Positions 33,952 to 43,628 of a stretch of DNA of 64,000 nt are shown here, piece by piece (within the stretch, counting starts at the first letter, position 1; the number at the start of each line of letters is the position of its first letter). The DNA comes from Neomegalonema perideroedes DSM 15528 (GTDB lineage Bacteria; Pseudomonadota; Alphaproteobacteria; Rhodobacterales; Rhodobacteraceae). Below the pieces are notes generated by a model. That model was not told where the DNA came from. It ran no database searches and was given only the letters and a program-made list of their open reading frames with translations. Position numbers and translations under genes: made by a program. The DNA lies in the NCBI RefSeq assembly GCF_000374145.1, contig NZ_KB893653.1, forward strand, positions 754,510 to 818,509, written 5' to 3'.

Positions 33952-34368
33952 ATGCCCCGGCTTGAGCGGATCCGTCACCGGCGGGATTTTCTCGCCGCCG
34001 CCAAGGCCCGTAAATGGGTCGCGGGGGGCCTGATCCTGCAAATGCGCCGCCGCGCGCCTGAGGAGCCGCAAACGGCTCCTGAGACGGCGCGCGTCGGATT
34101 CACGGCCAGCCGCAAGATCGGCGGGGCCGTCGAGCGCAACCGCGCCAAGCGCCGCCTTCGGGCCGCCGCCGCGCAGGTCTTGGGCGAGGACGCCAAATCC
34201 GGCGTCGACTACGTCCTGATCGCCCGGCCCGAGGTCACGCTCAAACGTCCCTACGCCGCCTTGCTGACCGATCTCGCCGAGGCTCTGCGCCGCGTCGAGG
34301 CGCCGCCCCGCGTCAAGGATTCCGCCAAGGACGCGCCGTCCAAGCCGAAGGGGGAGGGCGCTCCATGA
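33952..34368 (+). CDS. rnpA: Ribonuclease P protein component
   Basis: The basic protein subunit that helps RNase P RNA bind and cleave precursor tRNA 5' leaders. The RNR signature is present as [16 protein letters not shown] near residues 58-73, with [10 protein letters not shown] before it. The last 20 residues are a Lys/Pro-rich extension. At 138 residues it is slightly long. It starts 16 bases after rpmH and overlaps yidD by 4 bases. Confidence 0.95.
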   Translation: MPRLERIRHRRDFLAAAKARKWVAGGLILQMRRRAPEEPQTAPETARVGFTASRKIGGAVERNRAKRRLRAAAAQVLGEDAKSGVDYVLIARPEVTLKRPYAALLTDLAEALRRVEAPPRVKDSAKDAPSKPKGEGAP

Positions 34369-34607
34369 GCTTCGCCCGCGCTCTGGCCAAAGCTCCGGTG
34401 CTGTTCTATCGCGCGGCGATCTCGCCTTTGCTCGGACCGGGCAAATGCCGCTTTCAGCCGACCTGCTCCGCCTACGCCCTCGAAGCCATCGAAAGCCATG
34501 GCGCGCTCAAGGGAAGCTGGCTGGCGCTGAGGCGGCTTCTGCGCTGCCATCCTTGGGGCGGTTCGGGCTATGATCCGCCGCCGCCTTCCTCCCGGAGCCG
34601 CCCATGA
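34365..34607 (+). CDS. yidD: Membrane protein insertion efficiency factor YidD
   Basis: An 80-residue, membrane-associated helper of YidC-dependent insertion. The family signature is clear: [29 protein letters not shown] with the conserved cysteines (KCRF, PTCS and RCHPW), then [11 protein letters not shown]. It overlaps both rnpA and ttcA by ATGA, so it is translated as part of a tight chain. Confidence 0.95.
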   Translation: MSFARALAKAPVLFYRAAISPLLGPGKCRFQPTCSAYALEAIESHGALKGSWLALRRLLRCHPWGGSGYDPPPPSSRSRP

Positions 34608-35560
34608 ACGCCTTACCCGAGATCGAGGATCCGAGCGCGCCGGAGGGCGGGCCCGCCGTCTTCAAAACCGCGCCGAACAGCGGCGAATTCCATAAGCTGC
34701 GCAATCGCCTCGCCAAGCTGACCCGTCAGGCCCTCGACGATTACGGCATGGTCGACCCCCGCACCCGCGGCGCAGGAGAGCGCTGGCTGGTCTGCCTCTC
34801 GGGCGGCAAGGATTCCTATACGCTGCTGGCCATGCTGATGGATCTCAAATGGCGCGGCGTGCTGCAGGCGGATCTGCTGGCCTGCAATCTGGATCAGGGT
34901 CAGCCGAATTTCCCGAAAGAGGTTCTGCCCAATTATCTGACCTCCATCGGCGCGCCCCATCGAATCGAATATGAAGACACCTACTCCATCGTCACGGAGA
35001 AGATTCAGAAGGGCGCCTATTGCTCGCTCTGTTCGCGGCTGAGGCGCGGCAACCTCTACCGCGTCGCGCGGGAGGAGGGCTGCAAGGCTGTGGTCCTCGG
35101 CCATCACCGCGAGGACATCCTCGAAACCTTCCTGCTGAACCTCTTCTACGGCGGGCGGCTGGGGGGCATGGCCCCCAAGCTGCTCAACGAAGACGGCGAT
35201 CTGCTGGTGCTGCGGCCTCTGGCGCTCTGCGCGGAGGCCGAGGTGGCCCGCTTCGCCCGCGCCATGGCCTTTCCGATCATCCCTTGCGACCTCTGCGGCT
35301 CTCAGGAGGGCCTTCAGCGCAATGAGATGAAGGCCATGCTCGCCGAATGGGACAAGGCGCGTCCGGGGCGGGTGGCGACCATGTTCCGGGCGCTCTCCAA
35401 CGTCCGGCCGAGCCATCTGATGGACCGCCGGATGATGGATTTCGCCGGGCTCGACGCGCCCGAGGCCGCTTTCGAAGCCTTAGGCGCGCGCGCCGCGCCG
35501 GAGGCCGCCGAGCCTGCGTCTCCCGGTCCGACGCCGCCGAATTTACGCGAAAGAGCTTGA
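34604..35560 (+). CDS. ttcA: tRNA 2-thiocytidine(32) synthetase TtcA
   Basis: TtcA thiolates cytidine 32 of certain tRNAs using ATP and a [4Fe-4S] cluster. The PP-loop is [12 protein letters not shown] near residue 66, and the cluster cysteines are in [11 protein letters not shown] (CxxC) and [27 protein letters not shown] is another family mark. It has 318 residues with a C-terminal Ala/Pro-rich tail. It is wedged between yidD (ATGA overlap) and yidC, which usually adjoin; transcription is therefore tied to the ribosomal/insertase operon. Confidence 0.94.
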   Translation: MNALPEIEDPSAPEGGPAVFKTAPNSGEFHKLRNRLAKLTRQALDDYGMVDPRTRGAGERWLVCLSGGKDSYTLLAMLMDLKWRGVLQADLLACNLDQGQPNFPKEVLPNYLTSIGAPHRIEYEDTYSIVTEKIQKGAYCSLCSRLRRGNLYRVAREEGCKAVVLGHHREDILETFLLNLFYGGRLGGMAPKLLNEDGDLLVLRPLALCAEAEVARFARAMAFPIIPCDLCGSQEGLQRNEMKAMLAEWDKARPGRVATMFRALSNVRPSHLMDRRMMDFAGLDAPEAAFEALGARAAPEAAEPASPGPTPPNLRERA

Positions 35561-35661
35561 CGGGCGCGCCCGCGCCCGCTTCAACCGCCACGCCGGAGGG
35601 GGGCGCCGCCGCCTTTCGCCGATGATTTCCGACAAGCCGCCGAGAGGTTCAAAGGCTCCGC

Positions 35662-37491
35662 ATGGGCGACAACAAGAATTTCCTCATCGCGATGCTGCTG
35701 AGCATGCTCGTGATCTTCGGTTGGGATTATTACTTCGTCGAGCCGCAAAGGCGCGAGGCCGAAATCGCCCGTCAGCTCGCCGAAGTCGAGGCGCAGGCCC
35801 AGACGGGCGCCGCGCCCGGCCAGCTGAGCGCGGCGAGCGCGCCCGGGGGCTCCGTCGCGGGGCTGACGCCGGGGATCGTGGGGCGGGCTCAGGCTCTGGA
35901 GGGCGCTCAGCGCGTCGCCATCGACACGCCCAGCGTGGACGGCTCGCTCTCGCTGACCGGCGGCCGCCTCGACGATCTGTCGCTGAAGCGTTACCGCGAG
36001 ACGATCAAGCCCGGCTCGCCGGAAGTCACCTTGCTGACGCCTCAGGGCGCTGAAAACGCCTATTACGCCGCCTTCGGCTGGCTGGGCGGAACGAACGCCA
36101 CCCCCGGCCTCGACACGGTCTGGCGCCAGCGCGAGGGCGGGACTCTCGCGCCGGGCGCGCCCGTGGTTCTCGAATGGGAGAACGGCGCCGGGCTGCGCTT
36201 CGAGCGCCGCGTCGAGGTGGACGCCAATTACATGTTCACCGTCACCGACCGCGCCGAGAATCAGGGCGCCGCGCCGGTGGATCTCGCCTTTTACGGTCTG
36301 ACCGCCCGTCATGGAGTGCCGCCGGGGCTTCAGAACTTCTTCATCCTGCATGAAGGCGCCATCGGCGGCTTCGACGGGGTGATCCAGCCGCGCGATTATA
36401 AAGACCTCGACAAGATGGAGGCCGCGCCCGGCCAGCCCGGCGTCCGCGCCGAGGAGTTCAAGGCCGCTTCGGACGCGTGGATCGGCTTCACGGATAAATA
36501 TTGGATGGCCGCTCTGGCCACCTCGCCCGGCGAGGCCGCCACCACCGCCTTCCGCCGCGCGGGAACCGATTCCGCCCCGGTCTATTCGGCCTATGTGCAG
36601 CGCCCGACGGTCACCCTCGCGCCCGGCGCGGCGCAAGAGGAGAAGATGATGCTCTTCGCCGGCGCCAAGCAGGCCGAGGTCATCAAGGATTATCAGGACC
36701 GGCTCGGGATCAAGAGCTTCTACGACTCCATCGACTGGGGTTGGTTCTTCTTCCTGACCAAGCCCTTCTTCGCCCTGCTGAACGGCATTTATAAGATCGT
36801 CGGCAATTTCGGCGTGGCGATCCTCATTCTGACCGTTCTGGTGAAGGCCGTCGTCTTCCCGCTGGCTTATAAGTCCTACGCCTCCATGGCGAAGATGAAG
36901 AAGCTCCAGCCCCAGATGGAGGCGCTGCGGGCGCGTCATAAGGACGATCCGCGCGCCATGCAGACGGGCATGATGGAGATGTATAAGCGCGAGAAGGTGA
37001 ATCCCGCCTCGGGCTGTCTGCCGATCATCGTGCAGATTCCGATCTTCTTCGCGCTCTATAAGACGCTCTTCGTCACCATCGAGATGCGGCATGCGCCCTT
37101 CTTCGGCTGGATTCAGGATCTCTCCGCGCCCGATCCGACGAGCCTCTTCACCCTCTTCGGGCTGATCCCTTGGACGCCGCCGCTCTTCCTTCAGATCGGC
37201 ATCTGGCCGCTGATCATGGGCGTGACCATGTGGCTGCAGCAGCAGCTCAATCCGGCGCCGCCCGATCCGATCCAGAAGAAGATCTTCAACTGGATGCCGG
37301 TGCTCTTCACCTTCATGCTGGGCGCCTTCCCGGCGGGTCTGGTGATCTACTGGACCTGGAACAACATCCTGACGATCATCCAGCAATCGCTGATCATGAA
37401 GCGCTTCGGCGCCAAGATCGAGCTGTGGGACAACGTCAAAGCGCTCTTCCGGCGGACGCCTAAGGACTCCACGCCGGGCGCGGGACGCTGA
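35662..37491 (+). CDS. yidC: Membrane protein insertase YidC
   Basis: YidC inserts and folds inner-membrane proteins, alone or with SecYEG. Residue 7-22 form the N-terminal helix (FLIAMLLSMLVIFGW), followed by a large periplasmic beta domain to about residue 340 and five C-terminal helices. The conserved hydrophilic-groove Arg/Lys region is VVFPLAYKSYASMAKMK, and NPASGCLPIIVQIPIFFALY is the signature of helix 3. At 609 residues it is full length. The basic C-tail is short. It follows ttcA by 101 bases and precedes engB by 3. Confidence 0.97.
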   Translation: MGDNKNFLIAMLLSMLVIFGWDYYFVEPQRREAEIARQLAEVEAQAQTGAAPGQLSAASAPGGSVAGLTPGIVGRAQALEGAQRVAIDTPSVDGSLSLTGGRLDDLSLKRYRETIKPGSPEVTLLTPQGAENAYYAAFGWLGGTNATPGLDTVWRQREGGTLAPGAPVVLEWENGAGLRFERRVEVDANYMFTVTDRAENQGAAPVDLAFYGLTARHGVPPGLQNFFILHEGAIGGFDGVIQPRDYKDLDKMEAAPGQPGVRAEEFKAASDAWIGFTDKYWMAALATSPGEAATTAFRRAGTDSAPVYSAYVQRPTVTLAPGAAQEEKMMLFAGAKQAEVIKDYQDRLGIKSFYDSIDWGWFFFLTKPFFALLNGIYKIVGNFGVAILILTVLVKAVVFPLAYKSYASMAKMKKLQPQMEALRARHKDDPRAMQTGMMEMYKREKVNPASGCLPIIVQIPIFFALYKTLFVTIEMRHAPFFGWIQDLSAPDPTSLFTLFGLIPWTPPLFLQIGIWPLIMGVTMWLQQQLNPAPPDPIQKKIFNWMPVLFTFMLGAFPAGLVIYWTWNNILTIIQQSLIMKRFGAKIELWDNVKALFRRTPKDSTPGAGR

Positions 37492-37494
37492 ATC

Positions 37495-38178
37495 ATGGCC
37501 AAACCCGATCCTCAGAGCTTCTTCCAGCTTGATCCTCCGGTTTCTCCGGAGGCTCTGGAGGCGGGGCGTCTGCTCTTCGCGCAGAAATGCGAATTCATGC
37601 TGAGCGTGGCGCATCTGGATCAGCTTCCGGAGCCCGATCCGGAGGCCCCGCGCACGGAGGTCTGCTTCGCCGGACGCTCCAACGTGGGCAAATCCAGCCT
37701 CATCAACGCCCTGACCGGACGCAAGATCCTCGCCCGCGCCTCCAATACGCCGGGACGCACCCAGCAGCTGAACTTCTTCGATCTCGGAGAAAAAGTCTGG
37801 CTGGTGGATCTGCCCGGCTACGGCTACGCGCAGGCGCCCAAGGATCTGGTGGATCGCTGGCAGAAGGTCTTGAAGGCCTATCTGCGGGGGCGGCAATCTC
37901 TGCGGCGGGTCTTCGTGCTCATCGACTCGCGCCATGGCGTGAAGGCGGTGGATCACGAGATCCTCGACATGCTCGACAAGGCCGCCGTGAGCTTTCAGGT
38001 CGTGCTGACCAAAACCGACAAGATCTCCCGCACGGCGCTGGAGGAGGTCGTGGTTCAGGTCAAAGCGGAGCTTGGCCGTCATGCGACCTCCTATCCGGAA
38101 ATCATCTCCACCTCCTCGGAGACGGGGAAGGGGCTGCCGGAGCTGCGCGCGGCCATCGAGAAGCTGACCCGCGGCTGA
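37495..38178 (+). CDS. engB: Ribosome biogenesis GTPase EngB (YihA/YsxC)
   Basis: A 227-residue GTPase needed for 50S subunit assembly. G1 GRSNVGKSS near residue 60, G3 DLPGYG near 104, G4 TKTDK near 171 and G5 STSSETGKG near 205 are all intact. It starts 3 bases after the yidC stop, as in other Alphaproteobacteria where argB often follows; here transketolase does. Confidence 0.95.
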   Translation: MAKPDPQSFFQLDPPVSPEALEAGRLLFAQKCEFMLSVAHLDQLPEPDPEAPRTEVCFAGRSNVGKSSLINALTGRKILARASNTPGRTQQLNFFDLGEKVWLVDLPGYGYAQAPKDLVDRWQKVLKAYLRGRQSLRRVFVLIDSRHGVKAVDHEILDMLDKAAVSFQVVLTKTDKISRTALEEVVVQVKAELGRHATSYPEIISTSSETGKGLPELRAAIEKLTRG

Positions 38179-38217
38179 CGAATTGAAATTTTCGGATCGC
38201 GCTCTAGGGAGAGAACC

Positions 38218-40206
38218 ATGGTTGCGACCCCCGCCTTGATGGCGAACACCATCCGTTTCCTCGCGGCCGACGCCGTGGAGGCCGCCAATTCCGGACATCC
38301 CGGCATGCCCATGGGCATGGCCGAGGCGGCGACGGTCCTGTTCACGCGGCATATCAAGCTCGACCCCTCGCAGCCCCATTGGCCCGACCGCGACCGCTTC
38401 GTCCTGTCGGCGGGCCATGGCTCGATGCTGCAATACGCCCTGCATCATCTCCTCGGCTATGAGGACATGACGCTGGAGCAGATCAAGAATTTCCGCCAGC
38501 TCGGCGCGATCACGGCGGGCCATCCGGAATATGGCCATGCTCTGGGAATCGAGACCACCACCGGGCCTTTGGGTCAGGGAATCGCGACGGCGGTCGGCCT
38601 CGCCCTCGGCGAGCGCCTGATGAACGCCCGCTTCGGCGACGATCTCGTGGGGCATTTCACCTATGCGATCGCGGGCGACGGCTGCCTCATGGAGGGGATC
38701 AGCCATGAGGCCGTCGACCTCGCGGGCCATCTGAAGCTCGGGCGGCTGATCGTGCTCTGGGACGACAACTCCATCTCCATCGACGGCGCGACCAATCTCT
38801 CGACCAGCACGGACCAACGCACGCGCTTCGCCGCCGCCGGATGGGACGTGATCGAAGTCGACGGCCATGATCAGGACGCCGTGGACGCCGCCCTCGAAAG
38901 CGCCAAGACGAATCTCGACAAGCCGACGCTCATCGCCTGCAAGACGGTGATCGGCATGGGCGCGCCGACCAAGGCGGGCAGCTCCAAGGTCCACGGCTCG
39001 CCGCTGGGCGCCGAGGAGCTGGCGGGCGCCCGCGCGGCGCTCGGCTGGAGCTACGGCGCCTTCGAGATCCCGGAGGATTCGCTCAAGGCTTGGCGCGGCG
39101 CGGGCCAGCGTTCGCGCGGCGCCCGCGAGGCTTGGGAGAAGCGCCTCGCGGCTTCGGCGAAGAAGGCCGAATTCGAGGCCGCCGTCTCGGGCGCCCTTCC
39201 CGCCGATTTCGACGCCAAGCTCGGCGCCTTCAAGGCGAAGCTCGTCGAGGAGAAGCCGAAGGTCGCCACCCGCAAGGCCTCCGAGAACGCCTTGGGCGCG
39301 ATCAACGCCGCGACCACGCTGACCATCGGCGGCTCGGCGGATCTCACCGGCTCCAATCTGACGCTCACCAAGGGCATGGGCGAGGTGAAGCCCGGCGATT
39401 TCTCCGGGCGCTACGTCTATTACGGCGTGCGCGAGCATGAGATGGCCGCCGCGATGAACGGTCTGGCGCTGCATGGGGGCTTCATTCCCTATGGCGGCAC
39501 CTTCCTCGTCTTCGCGGGCTATATGGCGGGCGCCATGCGGCTTTCGGCTCTGATGGGCCTGCGGGTGGTCTATGTGCTGACCCATGACTCCATCGGCCTC
39601 GGCGAGGACGGCCCGACCCATCAGCCGGTCGAGACCCTCGCCACCTTGCGCGCTCTGCCGAACATGCTGGTCTTCCGCCCCGCCGACGCGCTTGAAACCG
39701 CCGAGGCTTGGGAGATCGCGTTGACGCAGAAGAACCGGCCTTCGGTGCTGGCTCTGTCGCGGCAGAATCTGCCTTTCCTGCGCGGCGGCGCGGAGCGGAA
39801 CCTCACGGCGCTGGGCGGCTACGTGCTGCGCGAGGCCGAGGGCGGCGCCCGCGACGTCACGCTGATCGCCACCGGCTCCGAGGTCGAGATCGCCCTCGCG
39901 GGCGCCGAGAAGCTCAAGGCCGAGGGAATCCGGGCGGCGGTGGTCTCCATGCCCTCGCAGGAGCTCTTCGCGGAGCAGGAGGAGGCTTATCAGGCCAAAG
40001 TCCTCGGCTCGGCGCCGCGGGTGGCCGTCGAGGCCGCCGTGGAGTTCGGATGGTCGCGCTTCACCGGAGATTCCCGCAATTTCGTCGGCATGAAGGGCTT
40101 CGGCGCTTCGGCTCCGGCGGGGGCGCTCTATAAGCATTTCGGCATCGACGCGGAGCATGTGGCGGCCAAGGCCAAAGAGGCCCTCGCCCGCCGCGCCCGC
40201 GCCTGA
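38218..40206 (+). CDS. tkt: Transketolase
   Basis: A 662-residue thiamine-diphosphate enzyme that moves two-carbon ketol units between sugar phosphates in the pentose-phosphate pathway. Visible sites: [15 protein letters not shown] with the catalytic His near residue 26, the ThDP/metal loop [13 protein letters not shown] near 155, then [12 protein letters not shown] and [20 protein letters not shown] clean terminator follows. GGGAGAG lies before the ATG. It is a single gene, with no Calvin-cycle genes beside it, so a housekeeping role is likely. Confidence 0.97.
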   Translation: MVATPALMANTIRFLAADAVEAANSGHPGMPMGMAEAATVLFTRHIKLDPSQPHWPDRDRFVLSAGHGSMLQYALHHLLGYEDMTLEQIKNFRQLGAITAGHPEYGHALGIETTTGPLGQGIATAVGLALGERLMNARFGDDLVGHFTYAIAGDGCLMEGISHEAVDLAGHLKLGRLIVLWDDNSISIDGATNLSTSTDQRTRFAAAGWDVIEVDGHDQDAVDAALESAKTNLDKPTLIACKTVIGMGAPTKAGSSKVHGSPLGAEELAGARAALGWSYGAFEIPEDSLKAWRGAGQRSRGAREAWEKRLAASAKKAEFEAAVSGALPADFDAKLGAFKAKLVEEKPKVATRKASENALGAINAATTLTIGGSADLTGSNLTLTKGMGEVKPGDFSGRYVYYGVREHEMAAAMNGLALHGGFIPYGGTFLVFAGYMAGAMRLSALMGLRVVYVLTHDSIGLGEDGPTHQPVETLATLRALPNMLVFRPADALETAEAWEIALTQKNRPSVLALSRQNLPFLRGGAERNLTALGGYVLREAEGGARDVTLIATGSEVEIALAGAEKLKAEGIRAAVVSMPSQELFAEQEEAYQAKVLGSAPRVAVEAAVEFGWSRFTGDSRNFVGMKGFGASAPAGALYKHFGIDAEHVAAKAKEALARRARA

Positions 40207-40230
40207 AGCTTTTTCGACCGCACCTTCCGA

Positions 40231-40263
40231 AAGACGCGCCGGAGCCCTCCGGCGCGTCTTTTT
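40231..40263 (+). terminator. Intrinsic terminator after transketolase
   Basis: A perfect 14-base stem AAGACGCGCCGGAG / CTCCGGCGCGTCTT with a 2-base spacer (effective tetraloop), running straight into TTTTT. It is 25 bases after the tkt stop. Confidence 0.93.
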
Positions 40264-40311
40264 CCTTACGGTTTCCTGTGTATGATCCGCGCCGCAAGGC
40301 CGGAGGAAAGC

Positions 40312-41244
40312 ATGGCGGAGAGAAATTTCAGAGATTTCACGGGCGGGCTGGCGGATCGGGCCGCGGAGCTGCGCGGGAATCCTGAGGCTTTGGAGGCGCT
40401 GCTCAAGGCGCCCGAAGCCCGGGTCATGGCGGCGAGGGCGGGGGATCCTCTGGTTTTCGGCGAGGATCTCGCCTGGATGCGCCTCACGCCGGAGATTCTG
40501 GCTCTGGCCGCCGAACCGCCGACGCTCATGGGCCGCACCCAAGCCGGAGAGCCCCGTTTCGCGCTGGATCTGACCGGGAGGGAGGAGATTCCGCCCGCTC
40601 TGGCGGCTCTGGCCCCCGAGGGCGCGACGGCGGCCTTCCTGCCGCTCCGCGAGGCGGCGACGAAGATTTCGCCGGAGGATCTGGCTTTAGCGGGCTGCGC
40701 GCGCTCGCTTTTCGTCTGGCGCAACGACAACCGCCATTGCGCCCGCTGCGGCGGAGCGATGAACTCGGCTTCAGGCGGCTGGCGGCGCGATTGCGCGGCC
40801 TGCGGCCATCAGAGCTTTCCGCGCACCGATCCGGTGGTCATCATGCTGGTGGAGCGCGGCGAGCGCTGTCTTTTGGCGCGCCGGGCCGGAGGAGCGCTGT
40901 GGGCCTCGGTGCTGGCGGGCTTCGTCGAGCCGGGCGAGACCGTCGAGGAGGCGGTGCGCCGCGAAGTCGCGGAGGAATCCGGCCAGCGCGTCGGGCGGGT
41001 GGATTACGTCTGCTCGCAGCCTTGGCCTTTCGGCGGCCAATTGATGATCGGCTGTCTGGCCGAGAGCCTCGGCGAGGCGCCGCTGAAGCTGGAGCTTGAG
41101 GAATTGCGCGACGGCGTCTGGGCCACGCGGGCCGAGGTGGCGCGCGCCGTCGCCGGGCGCGGCTATCTTCAGATTCCGCCGAGCTTCAGCATCGCCCATC
41201 GGCTGCTGAAGCTCTGGTCGGAAGGGCGGATCGGCTTTCGCTGA
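40312..41244 (+). CDS. nudC: NAD(+) diphosphatase / NADH-type Nudix hydrolase NudC
   Basis: NudC cleaves NADH/NAD to NMN and AMP and can remove NAD caps from RNA. The zinc ribbon CARCGGAM...CAACG spans residues 144-165; the Nudix box is GFVEPGETVEEAVRREVAEESG near 204-225, split as GETVEEAVRREVAEE; the NudC-specific SQPWPF follows. After SQPWPF the usual Pro-x-Ser is Gly-Gly-Gln. The 310 residues include an extra N-terminal domain as in many Alphaproteobacteria. ATG 40312 has GGAGGAAAGC in front; an in-frame start at 40282 lacks one. Confidence 0.94.
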   Translation: MAERNFRDFTGGLADRAAELRGNPEALEALLKAPEARVMAARAGDPLVFGEDLAWMRLTPEILALAAEPPTLMGRTQAGEPRFALDLTGREEIPPALAALAPEGATAAFLPLREAATKISPEDLALAGCARSLFVWRNDNRHCARCGGAMNSASGGWRRDCAACGHQSFPRTDPVVIMLVERGERCLLARRAGGALWASVLAGFVEPGETVEEAVRREVAEESGQRVGRVDYVCSQPWPFGGQLMIGCLAESLGEAPLKLELEELRDGVWATRAEVARAVAGRGYLQIPPSFSIAHRLLKLWSEGRIGFR

Positions 41245-41265
41245 TCCGCAGGGCGCGGGGCGGGC

Positions 41266-41538
41266 TCAGGCGTCGGCCTGAGGCGTCTCCAGAGCGGCCA
41301 GCCGGGCCTCCAGCCGGGCGAGCTTGGCCGTCAGAGCGTCGTTCTCCTCGCGGGCCTTCTGGGCCATGTCGCGCACGGCTTCGAATTCTTCGCGGGTGAC
41401 GAAGTCCATGCCGCTGACGAGGCCCTCCACCCGCGACTTCACGAAGCCTTGAGCTTCGTCCTTCACGCCCTGCGCCACGCTGGCCGCGCCGGTGACGATC
41501 CGGGAGAGGTCGTCGAAGAATTTCGAATTGGTCTGCAT
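41266..41538 (-). CDS. Ubiquinone biosynthesis accessory factor UbiK family
   Basis: A 90-residue protein of the UbiK/YqiC (BMFP) family that assists the aerobic ubiquinone complex and binds membranes. FFDDLSRIVTGAASVAQGVKDE at the start and a C-terminal coiled coil (AKLARLEARLAALE) are diagnostic. The start at 41538 follows GGAGAAAGCT; an in-frame ATG four codons earlier overlaps that site. It is divergent from lgt, the common alphaproteobacterial layout. Confidence 0.88.
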   Translation of the reverse strand: MQTNSKFFDDLSRIVTGAASVAQGVKDEAQGFVKSRVEGLVSGMDFVTREEFEAVRDMAQKAREENDALTAKLARLEARLAALETPQADA

Positions 41539-41676
41539 AGCTTTCTCCATGGACCTGAGGGCCTTCGCGCCTGATATGGCGCTTATGGAGAGGCGGAGCA
41601 AGGCCGCTCGCAGGGCTGCTTGACGGGGAGGGCGCCGCCGCTCAGGATGCGCCCGCCGGAATCAGGAGGCTCCATC

Positions 41677-42561
41677 ATGCTCGCGCAATTGAATTTTCCC
41701 GAATGGAGCCCCTATCTTCTGCGCGTCGGCGGCTTTGGAATCCGCTGGTATGCGCTGGCCTATATCGCGGGTCTGCTGATCGGCTGGCGCTACGTCTCGG
41801 CGCTGATGAGCCGTCCGAAGCTCTGGCCGGGCGCCGTCGCGCCCATGCCCGCGCAGCGGACGGAGGATCTGCTCCTCGCCATGGCTCTGGGCGTGATCCT
41901 CGGCGGAAGGCTCGGATTCGTGCTGCTCTATCGGCCGGGGGATTATCTCTCCGCGCCCTGGAACATCCTCAAGACCTGGGAGGGCGGCATGTCCTTCCAC
42001 GGCGGTCTGATCGGCGCGGCTCTGGCGATCTGGATCTTCGCGCGGCGGGTCAAGGCCGCGCCCTTGTCGCTGGGCGACGCCGTGGCCTGCGCGACGCCCA
42101 TCGGGATCTTCTTCGGGCGTCTGGCGAATTTCGTGAACGCCGAGCTTTACGGCCGCGAGACCGCCGCGCCTTGGGGCATGAAGTTCCCGCTCTGGAGCGA
42201 CGCGCAGAACATGTGGATCTATCGCGGCGACGAGGTCGCCCGCCATCCGAGCCAGTTGTACGAGGCGGGCCTTGAGGGGCTTTTGCTCGGGCTGATCCTC
42301 TTCTTCGCATGGAGGGGCGGCGCTTTGCGGCGTCCGGGGCTTTGCGCGGGGATCTTCCTTGCGGGCTATGGCGCGGCGCGGCTCTTCGTCGAGAATTTCC
42401 GGCAGATGGACTACTTCATGCCTGACGAGGGCTATGCGCTGATCCTCGGGCCGCTGAAGCTGACCATGGGGCAAGTCTATTCTCTGCCGATGGTTTTGGT
42501 CGGTCTGGGGCTGATCGCCTTCGCGCTGCGCGCCCGGCCGCCCGCCGCCGCCTCCAGATGA
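41677..42561 (+). CDS. lgt: Prolipoprotein diacylglyceryl transferase Lgt
   Basis: Lgt moves diacylglycerol from phosphatidylglycerol to the lipobox cysteine of prolipoproteins, in the inner membrane. It has about seven helices over 294 residues. The signature GGRLGFVLLY, SFHGGLIGAALA and GRLANFVNAELYGR are present, with essential His and Arg in HGG and GRLANF. AGGAGG lies 9 bases before the ATG. It would mature the several lipoproteins coded in this window (MlaA, the DUF900 hydrolase, the protein at 52141). It overlaps the next gene by ATGA. Confidence 0.97.
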   Translation: MLAQLNFPEWSPYLLRVGGFGIRWYALAYIAGLLIGWRYVSALMSRPKLWPGAVAPMPAQRTEDLLLAMALGVILGGRLGFVLLYRPGDYLSAPWNILKTWEGGMSFHGGLIGAALAIWIFARRVKAAPLSLGDAVACATPIGIFFGRLANFVNAELYGRETAAPWGMKFPLWSDAQNMWIYRGDEVARHPSQLYEAGLEGLLLGLILFFAWRGGALRRPGLCAGIFLAGYGAARLFVENFRQMDYFMPDEGYALILGPLKLTMGQVYSLPMVLVGLGLIAFALRARPPAAASR

Positions 42562-43628
42562 CGCGAGGCGCGCGCGAGGGGCTTCTGGCGCGTCTGCGGA
42601 CGGACGGGCCGATGAACGTCGCGGAATATATGCGCTTTCGGCTGGCCGATCCTGAAACCGGCTATTACCTGACCCAAGAGCCTTTCGGCGCGGGCGGCGA
42701 TTTCGTCACCGCGCCTGAGATCTCGCAGATGTTCGGCGAATTGCTCGGGCTTTGGCTGGCGCAAGTCTGGCTGGATCAGGGCGCGCCGGAGTCCTTCCTG
42801 CTGGTCGAGATGGGGCCGGGGCGCGGAACGCTCATGGCCGACGCTCTGCGCGCGGCGGGGCGAGTCCCCGGCTTCCTCAAGGCGGCGCGGCTTCAGTTGA
42901 TCGAGATTTCGCCGAGGCTGCGGGCGCTTCAGGCCGGGAAGCTGGCGGCCTTCGCCCCCGCCTTCGCCGCCGATTTCGCCGAGCTTCCCGCAGACGGCCC
43001 TCTGCTGCTCATCGCCAATGAACTCTTCGACGCCTTGCCGATCCGGCAATTTCAGCGCGCGGGCGGCGCTTGGCGCGAAAGGCTGATCGGCCTCGCGCCG
43101 GAGGGCGACGCGCCGCGTTTCGGGCTCGGGCCGCCCGTCGAGGCGGCGGGCGCCCCTGCGAACGCCCCCGAAGGCGCGATCTTCGAGGCTTCGCCGGAGA
43201 GTCTGCGTCTGGCGGCGCGGATCGGGGCGCGTCTGGCCCGAAGCGGCGGGGCGGCGCTCTGGATCGATTATGGCCATGCGGGCCCGGCCTTGGGCGACAC
43301 GTTTCAGGCGCTGCGCCGACACGCCTTCGTCGATGTTCTGGACCTCGAAGGCCCCGCCGACCTCACCGCCCATGTGGATTTCACGGCGCTCCGCGCGGCG
43401 GCCTCCGGCGCGGGGGCGCGGGCTTGGCCTTTGCGGAATCAGGGCGATTTATTGGAGGCTCTGGGAATCGGGGCGCGGGCCGAGGCTCTGGCGCGGGCCA
43501 ATCCGGCGCGGGCCGGGCGAATCGCCGCCGAGCGCCTCCGCCTGACCGCGCCCGATCAGATGGGACGGCTCTTCAAGGCTCTGGCGGTCACAGGGCCGGA
43601 GGCGCCTGCGCCTCCGGGCTTCGGCTAA
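42558..43628 (+). CDS. NDUFAF7-type class I SAM-dependent methyltransferase
   Basis: A 356-residue protein of the NDUFAF7/MidA (DUF185) family; the mitochondrial member methylates an arginine of complex I subunit NDUFS2. Family marks: MNVAEYMRFRLADPETGYYL, GDFVTAPEISQMFGELLGLWL, the SAM loop LVEMGPGRGTLMAD, and NELFDALPIRQF. It is translated through an ATGA overlap with lgt. In relatives pgeF usually comes next; here a convergent ArsR-methyltransferase gene does. Action on bacterial complex I is plausible but unproven. Confidence 0.9.
   Translation: MTRGAREGLLARLRTDGPMNVAEYMRFRLADPETGYYLTQEPFGAGGDFVTAPEISQMFGELLGLWLAQVWLDQGAPESFLLVEMGPGRGTLMADALRAAGRVPGFLKAARLQLIEISPRLRALQAGKLAAFAPAFAADFAELPADGPLLLIANELFDALPIRQFQRAGGAWRERLIGLAPEGDAPRFGLGPPVEAAGAPANAPEGAIFEASPESLRLAARIGARLARSGGAALWIDYGHAGPALGDTFQALRRHAFVDVLDLEGPADLTAHVDFTALRAAASGAGARAWPLRNQGDLLEALGIGARAEALARANPARAGRIAAERLRLTAPDQMGRLFKALAVTGPEAPAPPGFG

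Noticed and set aside
35581-40542. Very long minus-strand open frame opposite ttcA, yidC, engB and tkt
   Set aside because: It spans four well-supported plus-strand genes and has no domain of its own; at high GC such antisense frames stay open by chance.
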